Shown piece by piece: positions 1 to 22,935 of a stretch of 64,000 bases of DNA. The notes beneath the pieces are model-generated. The model was not told the origin of the DNA. It saw nothing but the letters and a program-made list of their open reading frames with translations, and did no database searches. Position 1 is the stretch's first letter, and each line of letters starts with the position of its first letter. Location: assembly GCF_041296385.1 (NCBI RefSeq), contig NC_091014.1, positions 15,475,578-15,539,577 on the forward strand, given 5' to 3'. The stretch is from Aphelocoma coerulescens (Eukaryota > Chordata > Aves > Passeriformes > Corvidae). The position numbers and the translations under genes were made by a program.

Positions 1-986
1 AAAAGCTGCACACGTAAGCAAAGGAAAACAAGGAATTAATTCACCATTTCCTGTGGGTAGGCAGGTGTTCAGCTATTCCCAGAAAAGCAGGACTCCATCA
101 CATGTAACACTTACTGGGGGTGACAAATGGCATCACTCCAAATGTCCCATTTTTCTCCTTCTTCTCCCAGCTTTTATTGCTGAACACAACCCCATATGGT
201 ATGGAGGATTCCTTTGGTCAGTTGGGGTCAGCTGTCCCAGCCATGTCCTTCCCAGCTTCTTGTGTATTCCCAGCCTCCTTGCTGGTGGGGTGTTCTGAGA
301 AACAGAAAGGGCCTTGACACTGTGAAAGCACAGCTCAGCAATAAAGAAAACATCCTTGTGTTATCAGCACTGTTTCAAGCACAAATCCAAAACATAGCCC
401 CATATGCTTGCATGTACTATGTACTATGAAGAAACTCTTTTCCAGCCAAAACCACTACAATGTACTACATGTTAAAGTAGAGGTACCTCTTGCCTCTGTG
501 CTTGTTCACTTTGTGTAGCAAGTCAGGCTGGTTTGATTTGGTTCAACCCTCATTTTTCTCCTGTATCTTTCTTTTTCTGTCCTTCATTTTCTTATACTTT
601 TGCACAAGTAGTTTCAGGCAACATTGGCTTGATGTTGTTTTACTACCTGAAACTTACATTTCTTCATTGCTGAAACACGAACCCTTAGGGTAGAGAATGG
701 TCATAAATCATGCTAGATTGTCTGAATATTATTTAACCTCTTCTTTCTCTATCCTATACATCCTTACAAAAGTGTGTATGTAAAGTTTCTGCTTATAAAC
801 TGCAGGTAAAGGCTTCTAGGTTGGCAGGACTTGATGAAATACATCCTGGACTCAGAGAAGCAACCTCTGACTCTTTTCAGAGACCTGGACTCAGTCTTGC
901 TGAGTGTGAAAGGATTTACTTTATTTTTAACTGAAAGAGAAAGAGAACCAAGGGAATACAAGACTAATTTAACACTTCTATGTAAA
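1..986. other. Intergenic flank, nothing recognised
   Basis: AT-rich non-coding sequence. Short reading frames occur on both strands, but none shows a recognisable protein family or a splice-joined continuation. By the gene order known in other amniotes this should lie between SLC26A3 and DLD, but no SLC26A3 exon is visible here. Confidence 0.6.
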
Positions 987-1325
987 TTTTAGCACCTTTA
1001 AGACAATAAAGAGATAAGCAAGGTTGAACATACATTTTATAAGAACAAATTGTACCCAACTGATAAAATGTTCTCTTTGACAGAGTAACCAGCCTAGGGT
1101 AGATCCAAAATAGATGTGAAATTTTCTAATGTTGATGATACTGGGGTGGGGGAATAGTGACATTTTAGCACCTTTAAGACAGTAAAAAGATAAGGCTGAA
1201 GAGACATTTTATAAGAACAAATTGTACCCAGCTGATAAAATGTTCTCTCTGACAGAGTAACTAGCCCAGGGTAGAGCCAAAGTAGATAGGATGATGATAC
1301 TAGAGTGGAGGAATAGGTAGACAGC
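987..1325. repeat. Tandem duplication, period about 176 bp, two copies
   Basis: Copy 1 runs from 987 to 1162 and copy 2 from 1163 to about 1325. Both begin with ttttagcacctttaagaca and share, in order, an acattttataagaacaaatt block, a tgataaaatgttctct block, a gacagagtaac block and a gatgatact block near the end. Copy 2 carries small deletions. The unit has no coding potential I can see and I do not recognise its family. Confidence 0.88.
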
Positions 1326-1379
1326 AGCATTCTAAAATCTCCTTGGGACTCCTGAAGAGCAGGTTAGATGGTCTTGTGG

Positions 1380-1690
1380 ATGGCTGGACAGGTGCCCAGA
1401 AAAAGGGCACAGCGTCTGTGCTCCAACTTGTGCCTGTTCCCTTTATCCCTGTATGTTCTTGCTTTGGGGAGCCAATATTGGATGCAGACCTTCAGGCACA
1501 GACCTGCTGGCTTCATGCAGCTGTTGGTCTGCATTGCTGCCAGGGCACACTGCTGGCTCATGATTAGCTTGGTGTTCACCAGTCCCATTTCTCCAGAGCA
1601 AGGTCACTTGCTTGCCAGCTGGAACTCAACCTCCACTGTGGCATGGGGTTGGTGCCTTCCAGGAGAACAGCTTTGTTCTAACGTCTTATA
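1380..1690 (-). mobile_element. CR1 LINE fragment (decayed ORF2, internal deletions)
   Basis: On the minus strand, about 1480-1590 translates to a segment containing KLIMSQQCALAA, a typical CR1 ORF2 carboxy-terminal motif. It is followed by short pieces resembling later parts of ORF2 (an IQYWLPK-like and a NRHKLEHR-like stretch) that lie closer together than in an intact element, implying internal deletions. The limits are approximate. The piece is truncated and inactive. Confidence 0.65.
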
Positions 1691-4600
1691 TTAACAGATT
1701 AGCACACAGTATCACAAGCAAACAGTAATGTTAATGTAACTAACCTTTATCAATTACATTTCTTAAAGGGCAAACTGCAGATTAGCATGGGGCATGCACT
1801 TTGATTTTCATGGTGTCAGTTGATTTGCTGTGCTAGATCAGGATCCCATCCAGATGCTGTACAGTGCTTACAGCCTTAACACTGCAGTGAACTAGGACGC
1901 AGGAATTACACTGTGTTTATCACCCTGTTATCACTGAGAAACTTCCAAGCTGTACAATATCATTATGCTTCAGGGAGAACTTTGACTTTCATAAAGCCAA
2001 GATGACCTAACAATGGGAATTTATTACTTCAAAGATTTTCTATAGGAGCAAAGAAATTGTCACTGGTTTCTGGTGCAAAATTTCCTGTTAGCCACAACTT
2101 CCTCCTGCTTGCTCAGGGGGTTTAAAGGTCAGGTCCTGAATTAGGAGAGCAGAGCACGAGAAAACCTATCCCCAGAGGTGAAGTGTACCACTTCTTTGAT
2201 GTAATACATATCTCTTGAGGGGAGTCTGTGAGTGAATTGTGCATCTGACAGAGCGTTTGGAATTGAAGAAAATGAAATACTGCACAGTTGCTGCATTTTT
2301 AATGGCCTTGTTTGAGGACAAGTTGAGATTTTAGTTAACATGAAAACAGGTGTGGAAACTTTCCACCTCAGTTTACATTTACATGTTTTCCAACAATAGA
2401 ACAAATTGATTTTACATGTGTCTAAGAAATAGAAAATATTTGTAGGTTTTGGTTTGATTTTTATTGCAAAGCTGAAAATGTAACTGGAAGCTTAAAACAA
2501 ATGAAAGTGGGGGGTTTTTTTGCTTTACATGTAAAAATAAAGCAGCACTTTATGATCAGCTCTGCTATGAATGCTTATAAAGAACTTTAAATTGGCATGA
2601 TATATTGAGCACAGAAAAATGGAAACAACAGTCATATATCATTCTAATTCTCATTGCAAAGACCTTGAATTATAGGCACTGAGCAATTTTATTCTGCAGT
2701 GAATCATTTTTTGCGTAACCTGCTAGAAAGAACACTGACTTCTTCCCATGAACAAACAAGGCTTTCATATACCGCATTGGCCTCATCCATAATCTCCTTT
2801 CTAATTAAGTCACAGATTTTCACAAGTGTAATGTGCAGGGAACAGAATTTTACAAGGTACAACAAGTTACTGATATGCAAAGCCACTCACTGCTGTTGCA
2901 AAATAATTGCTACCCAGAAGAAAGTCAGATGGAAGAAAATTGGAGGTAAGGACACCATACACAGACCTCCCACTTTCTGCAGCACAAACTTGATACATCA
3001 AGTTAAGCAAAATGATGACTAAAGGGAGGTTCATCTCTGACTCCTTTGAGGGGCAGCAACACAGGGATGCCAAGGGCAGGAGCCAATGGAACAGCCTGAG
3101 ATGCCCAAGTTCTCCAGGCCTCTGGAGGCCCTCCTTCATTAATGGGGTGAGCTTTTTTCTCATCAGCTTTGACTGTTTCAAAGTTAGATGTTTAGAGTAG
3201 GTCACCTGTGTCCCCTCTCTGCTCAGCATATGGCAGCAGATTGGAGGGCAGTCCTTGACACCCGCCTTGGGACAGGATGAATGACCCTGTCAATTTGCCA
3301 GTATTTCTGTGTGTCCCATAGAAGCCCAGAAGACAAGCTCTCTATTAGACCTGCTAAACCAGATGTCCAACCCTGACAGCTGCAGTAAGTGCCGCAATGA
3401 TTGCTCACTTTCCCTGTGTAGTTAAAGCAGAAGCAGGAGCCCTCAAAGGCCCCAAGGAAGATCATCTTGGCCTTGGTGCATGCATATAAGGCAGATAGAA
3501 TCTCCTGGGCACTTATTTTGAAGGACACCTGCTGACCATGCAGGGAATTTGGATACTTGCTTTAGGACGATGGCTTCTCTAGGTGCCTAACATTTAAATG
3601 CAAAGAAGTGTCACTCCCTCAGGTGAGGGAGCTGGATTCCATCTCACACAGGCTACCGCCAGGAGCAGGGTGCTGAGTGTTTAACCATGGTATGTGGCAA
3701 GGTCTTCAGTATGTAATGGTTCAGCTTGTGCCCTTTTCTGCAGTCACCAGGTGGTGCAAGAAAACCCAAACGTGTCCTGTCACCAGCACTAGCTCTGGTG
3801 TCCTTTGTAGGGTCTGTGACTCTGATCTTCTCTTTGGCTTGAAAATACATCAAGTTCCCCACCCCCTTCTTGCTTACATGTGCTCCTTTAGAGCTCCAAC
3901 TGGCAGAGGAATGTCCTGACTGCTTAACTCTCCTGCTAGCATCTGGGAGCCACAGATCTTTGTAAAATACCTGCACAGCAGAGCACATACCAGGTCTCCT
4001 GATACGCTTTGTCTTGTCTTTACAATGAATCTGAGGTATGCTGCTATTTTGCATCTGGCGCAGTTTCACTCACCTTCTTTTCTATTTATCCCACATATTT
4101 ATGCAAAACCTCAAGCAGAGATCATTGACTTGCTGTAGCTTTCTCAGCACTTCTCATCTTGCTGTACTGCCTGCGTGATAGGAAGCTTTTCTATGCAGAG
4201 TAGTAAGCTGAGCAGTCTGGAAAGCAGTACAGGGCCCTGCTTTGAACAAGGATGCAGACTCTTTCTGGATATACTTTACCCTGCCTGTCACAAAGAGAGG
4301 ATTTACCAAAGAGAGGAGGAATAATCTCAAAATGTGTTTTCTTAATTACAGCTTTTCAAGGGTACAAGACACTGATAGCCACCATCCAATCCTTGAATGG
4401 AATGTGATAGATATTTTAGTTCTGTTTTCTCAAGTAAGATCCAGTGTAATAGTCTGTCCAGATTGATAATCTTGATTTGTACAAATAAACATGTGTGCAT
4501 AGGTAAGTATGTAAAATTTCAATGCTTAATGCAAGAAAATATTCAGTATTTCAAAGAAATAGAATGTTCTAACACATCCTTGCAGCTCTGTTAATCTATG

Positions 4601-4716
4601 CAGCCCTATTGCCCTCTGCTGACTTCAACCTGTTGGCAACTTTCCTCTGGCTCCAAGTCAGAGCTGACTCTTATTCTCAGAGCAAATAAACATGATGCAG
4701 TTTTTTTCCTGACACA
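1691..4716. other. Intergenic, no gene recognised
   Basis: About 3 kb without a recognisable gene. Minus-strand frames of 120, 101 and 138 codons lie near 2867-3229, 3223-3528 and 3653-4069. Their translations match no family I know, they do not join through splice sites, and comparable frames lie on the other strand. The stretch 3020-4070 is somewhat richer in GC than its surroundings and could be an old unidentified repeat. Confidence 0.5.
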
Positions 4717-5266
4717 GAGCTGCAGAATGGTTGAGGTTGGAAGGGACCTCTGGAGATATCTGATCCAACCCTCTTCTCAAGCAGGGCTGCCTAGACCTGG
4801 TGTCCCAGCACCACGTCTGGATGACTTGTGAGAATCTCCAAGGAGAGAGATTCCACAACCTCTCTGGGCAGCCTGTACCCTCACCCTCAGAGTAAAATAA
4901 GTGTTTGGAAGGAAGCCGCTGTGTTTCACTTTGTGCTCACTATCTCTGGTCCTGGGCACCGCTGACAAGAGCCCATCTCCATCCTCTGTGCACCCTCCCT
5001 TCAGGTATCTGTATACCTTGATGAGATCTGAGATCCCCCTGAGCCTTCTCCTCTCCAGGCTGAAGAGTCCCAGCTCACTCAGCCTTTCCTCACACGAGAG
5101 GTGCTCCAGCCCCTCTGTCATCTCCATGGCTCTTTGCCAGACTATCTCCAGTGTGTCTGTGTCTCTCCTGTACTGCAGAGCCCAGAGCTGGAGGTAGAAC
5201 CCCAGCTATGTTTCCCCAGTGCTGAGCAGAAGGGAAGGATCATCTCCCTCCTCTTGCTGGCAAGAT
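4717..5266 (-). mobile_element. CR1 LINE 3' end
   Basis: The plus strand reads as the reverse complement of a CR1 3' region: ggttggaagggacctctgg near 4735, the ccaaccctc block, the cctctctgggcagcctgt block near 4860 and the gagaggtgctccagcccctc block near 5097. The minus strand therefore encodes the end of a decayed ORF2, including a LEHLSCEERL-like motif, followed by the 3' UTR. The 5' part is missing, as in most CR1 copies. Confidence 0.92.
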
Positions 5267-6205
5267 TCCTCCTCATTCAGCTGGAATCCTGGGAGCCTGC
5301 TTTGCTGAGAGGGGACATTTCATGAGTACTCATGGATGCAATAAAAAGTGGGAGTGTAAACAGGTACTGTAACCTCAGTGTTCGTGAAAGGAGTGCCACA
5401 ACCAAAGCAAGGTGAGGTAGAGTCATGTCTGGAGCAAGGGAACAAAAAGTACTCAGGTGTCCATGGTTTACAAGTACCACCGTTCTACAGGCAATACACT
5501 GTCTTTATGATCTTTATTACTCAGAGATGTAAAACCTCAAAAAAGAATTTTAACAATCTCCAAACTTCAGCAGAGTTCCCAGAAAGGTTCAGAGCATTGG
5601 TCCCAGCCACCATGACCCCAAGGGACATGGAGTTAATGGAAAAGGCTGTTCAGAGGTGACTACTAGGGCCGAGGTGAATGGGATGGAGGGGTCTAACCCT
5701 GCATTCCCTGTGTGCCCTTTTGCCTTCCCACTGTCCCCATCCACTAAGACACATTTTGATGCTTCCTATATTCCCCCAGGCCCCCTACACATTCTTGCCT
5801 GGGTGCTGAAGCAATCACCACACAAGCTGCCTTCCCTTCAGTGGCCACAGAAACCATCATTCAGAGCCTCCAGCCATTTCTTGTTGCAGGAGATGGTCTT
5901 GTTCATTGCTTGCAGTAAGAAGATTCTCATGGCGTTCAGATTTGTGTCTGAAAAAACCTGTAATTTCACTAGAAGTACTCAGGTACTGCCTGTGCAGAGG
6001 GGAGAGCTCCAGTACCCCAACGTGCACCAAGGCCGGGAGGTCATGGAGAATTAAAACGTGGTGACTGAGTACTTTCAGTTAGCTACCACTGGGGCAGTTT
6101 TGGGTTTTATTCTCTTTGGTTGGCTCATTAATGAGGGTGGGAGGAAATGATAGGGACATGATACTATCCCTGAAAGCACCAGGGACTCTGGGATGCTTTC
6201 TCATT
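5267..6205. other. Intergenic, no gene recognised
   Basis: There is a 132-codon plus-strand frame at 5656-6054, but its translation is low in information and resembles no family I know. No splice partners, promoter or polyadenylation context support it. I treat this stretch as non-coding. Confidence 0.5.
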
Positions 6206-6326
6206 AGAATCACAGAATATTCTAAGTTGGAAGGGACCCACAAGGATCAAGTCCAGCTCAAGTGAATGGCCTATACAGGGATCAAACCCACAACCTTGGC
6301 ATTATTAGCACCATATTCTAACCAAC
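6206..6326 (-). mobile_element. tRNA-Ile-derived SINE with CR1 tail (TguSINE1-like)
   Basis: Read on the minus strand, 6326-6266 follows the body of a tRNA-Ile(AAU) gene: gttggttaga, then ggtgctaata with the AAT anticodon in the loop, then ccaaggt, then a B-box-like ggtttgatccc, and a 3' end matching the tRNA acceptor side. From 6265 to 6206 it continues as a CR1 3' tail (gggtcccttccaactta, attctgtgattct). The first 15 or so tRNA bases, including most of the A box, are missing, so this is a 5'-truncated copy. tRNA-headed SINEs with CR1 tails are known from passerine genomes. The family name is my inference from composition. Confidence 0.85.
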
Positions 6327-6872
6327 AGGGGTTTAAATATAAAAATATTGGGCACATACAGTCTCACGGAGAAAGAAGAGGAATTCTGCCTGCTGAATAG
6401 GGCCTTTCCTTTTACTCTGGCTATGTGGGAAATAGCAGAACGCTGCCCCCTGATGGAAATACTGACATATGCAAGAAATTAGTACCTCTAGAAAACTAGA
6501 GAACTCTTTTCCACAGAAAATATTTTCAATTTCAGGCAAGGTGAGAAATCAATAGTATGATCTAGGTTACATATTACTTACCTGAAGACACAGTTAGGTG
6601 TTTTTAGCATAAATTGAACAGAATATTGTGTCTATTCTAAATTAGGTAGAATTCACTATAGAAGGAAAATGGTCTTGGCCCACTGCTGTTCTCCCACAGG
6701 CAATGAAGGATTTAAGTTTTAAAATACTGATGTGCTGAATGAAAATAACAGAGGAATTCAGGCTGTGCAATCTATTATTCTAGAAAAAAAAATCGATTTT
6801 CTAGAAGAAAATATATGTTCCAGGAAAATACACAGAGCATTAAATTAAACAATAATAATTATAAAAATATGT

Positions 6873-7019
6873 CAATATTCTAGTTCAGTTCTTTTCTTCA
6901 TTAAATAAATTTGGAACAGTTATTCCAAGACACTTGAAAGTCCTTCCAAAATTAAATATTTTAGATTTTTATATTTTTGATTGTTTTAAAAATTCAATTT
7001 ATATCCATTTCACTGTCAC
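6873..7019 (+). repeat. Left copy of a ~146-bp direct repeat
   Basis: AT-rich unit beginning caatattctagttca, with cacttgaaagtc in its middle and ending catttcactgtca. A diverged second copy lies at 7443-7588 in the same orientation. A CR1 fragment occupies the space between them. Confidence 0.8.
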
Positions 7020-7420
7020 AGAGTCACAGAATCGGTCAGATTGGAAGAGACCACAGTGGTCATCTGGTCCAACCTCCCTGGGTCATCCCAGAGCACATTG
7101 CACAGGATTGCATCCATTCATTCTTGAATATGAATATTCAAGAATATTCATATTCTTGAATATCTCCAATGAGGGAGCCTCCAAAACCTCTCTGGGCAAT
7201 CTGTTCCAGTGACAGTTGCCTGCACAGTAAAGATGCTCTTCCTCATATTCAAGTGGAATTTCCTGTGCATCAGTTTCTGCCCATTGTTTCTTGTCCTATT
7301 GCTTGGCACCACTGAGGAGAGCCTGGCTCAATTTTCTTGGCACTTCCCTTTTAGATACCTGTATTCATTGATGAGGTCCTCTCAGTCACCTCTTCCTGAG
7401 AAGAATTTCTTCTAGAGAAT
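7019..7420 (-). mobile_element. CR1 LINE 3' fragment
   Basis: The plus strand shows the reverse-complement CR1 3' end: gagtcacagaatcgg, ttggaagagaccac, tggtccaacctccctgg, then cctctctgggcaatctgtt near 7187 and a degraded ORF2 part ending near gatgaggtcctc at 7370-7382. A palindromic AT-rich block at 7120-7163 interrupts the normal CR1 order. Confidence 0.88.
7120..7163. repeat. Palindromic GAA/TTC block inside a CR1
   Basis: An inverted repeat with perfect 14-bp arms (7126-7139 against 7142-7155) separated by two bases. At 7131-7150 four contiguous alternating pentamers read tGAAt aTTCa aGAAt aTTCa, which is the arrangement of a heat-shock element. Further TTC and GAA triplets flank both sides. 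Confidence 0.85.
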
Positions 7421-7442
7421 GTTCTAGCTCAAGAATATGCTC

Positions 7443-7588
7443 AAGAATATTCTAGTTCAATTTTTTCCTGATTAAATAATTTGAAAACAATTACTCCAAG
7501 CACTTGAAAGTCTTTCTGTAATTAAGTATCTTAGATTTTACATTTTTTAATATTTTAAAAATTTAATTTATGTGCATTTCACTGTCAA
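7443..7588 (+). repeat. Right copy of the ~146-bp direct repeat
   Basis: It matches the unit at 6873-7019 in order and orientation (attctagttca, cacttgaaagtc, catttcactgtca), with scattered substitutions and small gaps. The sequence after it does not repeat the CR1 that follows the left copy. Confidence 0.8.
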
Positions 7589-7814
7589 GTAGCTGGAAGA
7601 GGTTTCCATCTGAAACATGTAATTTCCCTTTCTCTGCCTGTGCCCAGGTGTTGCTCTGATGCAGTCCGTCTGGGTCTGGGGGCTACTTTGCTTGCCCCAG
7701 GGTTCACTTTGCTGCCAGGTGGGGCCATGAGTTCCCAAGTACCAGCACAGATTGGGGTCTGACCTACTTGAGACCGGCTCTGCTGAGAAGGACCTGCAAG
7801 TTTTGGCAGGTGAG

Positions 7815-8132
7815 AAGTTGATCATGAACTGACAGTGTGCCCTTGTGGCCGGGAGGACCAGTGGTATCCTGGGGTGCATCAGGAAGAGTGTAGCCAGCAG
7901 GTCCAGGGAGGTGGCCCTCCCCCTCTGTTGGGCCCTAGTGAGACCACATCTGGGGTGCTGTGTCCCCTTCTGGGCTCCTCAGTACAAGAGAAACAAGGAG
8001 CTGCTGGAGAGGGTCCAGAGGAGGCCACAAAGATGATTAAGGGACTGGAGCATCTGTCTTAAGAGGAGAGACTGAGGAAGCTGTGCCTGTTTAGTCAAGA
8101 GAAGACTGAGAAGGGATCTCATCAATACATAC
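7815..8132 (+). mobile_element. CR1 LINE (older host copy), left part
   Basis: Decayed CR1 ORF2 carboxy end on the plus strand. The translation shows CIRKSVASRSREVALPL and FWAPQYKRNKELLERVQRR, followed by a MIKGLEHLS motif. The element breaks off at catcaatacatacaaat and resumes at 8763 (aaatatctcaaag) after a 630-bp younger CR1, so this is one copy split by an insertion. Confidence 0.9.
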
Positions 8133-8762
8133 AAATGGGAAGTTGAATATGAGTCAGCAGTGCCCTGGCAGCCAGTAGAGCCTGGGGTGCATCACCAGCT
8201 GGGCAAGGGAGGGGATTGTCCCGCTCTGCTCCGCACTGGGGTGGCCTCACCTCAAACCCTGGGACCAGTTTTGGGCACCACAATATAAAAAAGACATTAA
8301 GTTATTAGAGAGCATCCAAAGAAGACCATGAGGATGGTGAAGGCTCTGAAGGAGAAGCCTTATGAGGAGAAGCCTTATGAGGCCTTATGAAGTCTTATGA
8401 ACTTGGTTTGTTCAGTCGGGAGGAGACTGAGGGGAGATCTTACTGTGAACATCCTCACGAGGGGAAGTGGACAGGCAGGTGCCAATCTCTTCATTCTCTT
8501 GATGAGCGACAGGACTCGAGGAAACATCATGAAGTTGTGTCAGGGGAGGTTTAGGTTCGGTATTAGAAAAAGGTTCTTCACCCAGAGGGTGGTTGGGCAC
8601 TGGAACAGCTCCCCAGGGAAGTGGTCCCAACACCAAGCCTGACAGATTTCAAGATGCATTTGGACAATGCTCTTGGGCCCTCGGGTGTCCTGTGCTGGGC
8701 CAGGAGTTGGATCCTGATGGGTCCCTTCCAACTCAGCATATTCTATGATTCCCTGATTCTAT
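8133..8762 (+). mobile_element. CR1 LINE inserted into an older CR1
   Basis: A 5'-truncated CR1 with a nearly complete 3' end. It shows the agaaaaaggttcttcaccca block near 8563, ggttgggcactggaacagct, gccaggagttgga and a terminal attctatgatt-type end at 8750-8762. The same subfamily pattern occurs at 27180-27830. It sits inside the CR1 of 7815-9045, with a possible 4-bp aaat repeat at each edge (8133-8136 and 8763-8766). Confidence 0.88.
8351..8400 (+). repeat. Short tandem reiteration of gagaagccttatgag
   Basis: The unit gagaagccttatgag occurs twice in succession, followed by two shorter related ccttatgaa and tcttatgaa copies. It lies within the inserted CR1 and looks like a local slippage expansion. 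Confidence 0.8.
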
Positions 8763-9045
8763 AAATATCTCAAAGACTGGTGCCAAGAGGATGTGCTAGA
8801 CTCTTTTCAGTGGAGCCCAGCGACAGGAAGAAGAACAATGGCCATAAACTCGAACACAAGAAGTTCCTCCTCAATATGAGGAGGAACTTCTTTATGTTGA
8901 GGGTGGCAGAGCACTGGAACAGGCTGCCCAGGGCGGTCGCGGAGCCTCCCTCTCTGAAGACGTTCGAAACCCGGCTGGATGCGCTCCCGAGTCACCTGCT
9001 CCAAGTGTCCCTGCGGAAGCGGGGGTTGGCCGGGACCACGCCCCG
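8763..9045 (+). mobile_element. CR1 LINE (older host copy), right part, merging into the DLD CpG island
   Basis: This continues the CR1 of 7815-8132. The translation contains ARLFSVEPSDR, GHKLEHKKFLLNMRRNFF and VAEHWNRLPR, in CR1 ORF2 order. From about 8930 the sequence keeps CR1 order (a cagtcacatgct-like region, then ccctgcggaagcgggggttgg) but is unusually rich in CpG. CR1 similarity fades near 9045, some 140 bases before the DLD start codon. Confidence 0.85.
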
Positions 9046-9059
9046 AACTCCCTCAGCCC

Positions 9060-9181
9060 CGAGGCTCCCATGCCCGCCTGGCCCCGCCCCGCGCCGCCGG
9101 CCCCGCCCGCCCGGCACTGCGCCTGCGCCTGCGCGCGTCCGCGGAGTCCTTGAGCGGCCGGGGCGCAGTGGCACCGTGGAC
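9060..9181 (+). promoter_or_regulatory. DLD: Probable DLD core promoter and 5' UTR
   Basis: No TATA box is visible. GC boxes resembling Sp1 sites lie at 9081-9090 (gccccgcccc) and about 9101-9110. Two overlapping tgcgcctgcgc motifs at 9118-9128 and 9124-9134 each differ by one base from the usual NRF-1 palindrome. NRF-1 commonly controls nuclear genes for mitochondrial proteins. The transcription start cannot be fixed from sequence alone. Confidence 0.6.
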
Positions 9182-22558
<13,377 letters not shown>

Positions 22559-22935
22559 AATGAAAGAGCAGATCTTTGTACATATATAGTACATCTCTGA
22601 AAATGGACTGTGGGCCCTTATGGAAGGCTGAGTCTGAGGATTTTAGGACAGATTTAAGTGAATATCTTAATTTTAAACATCAGATATTTAAACAAGTAGA
22701 GTTTGGAACAAGTGGAATTATCTGTAAATTAAATACGTAAAATTACATGTTTATTTACACAACGAATGTTGCAGAAAAGCAGCCTGACAGAACTCTTTTC
22801 TTTTTCAAAACCAAACATTTTTCTGCTGCATGGGATTATCAGGTGTGCTGGTCAGAACTCTGGTAACTGTCCAGCACACCTTGTGTTTTCTTATTTGAAG
22901 TAGTGATACAATAAACCATTGAATGCTGGCACATA
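22559..22935 (+). other. DLD: DLD 3' UTR (short form)
   Basis: Runs from the stop codon to just after an AATAAA at 22910-22915. An ATTAAA at 22728-22733 and another AATAAA at 23482-23487 could give shorter or longer ends. The actual cleavage sites cannot be read from the sequence. Confidence 0.6.
22910..22915 (+). terminator. DLD: DLD polyadenylation signal AATAAA
   Basis: Canonical hexamer 352 bases after the stop codon, followed by T- and G-containing sequence. It is the first canonical signal downstream of the stop. Confidence 0.65.

Noticed and set aside
3653..4069. Minus-strand 138-codon frame
   Set aside because: No recognisable family, no splice partners and an overlapping frame on the other strand. 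It is probably a chance frame or part of an unidentified old repeat.
5656..6054. Plus-strand 132-codon frame
   Set aside because: Composition and translation show no domain. There is no promoter, intron structure or poly(A) signal.
6266..6326. A functional tRNA-Ile gene
   Set aside because: The 5' end and A box are missing, several paired positions are changed, and it continues directly into a CR1 tail, so it is a SINE.
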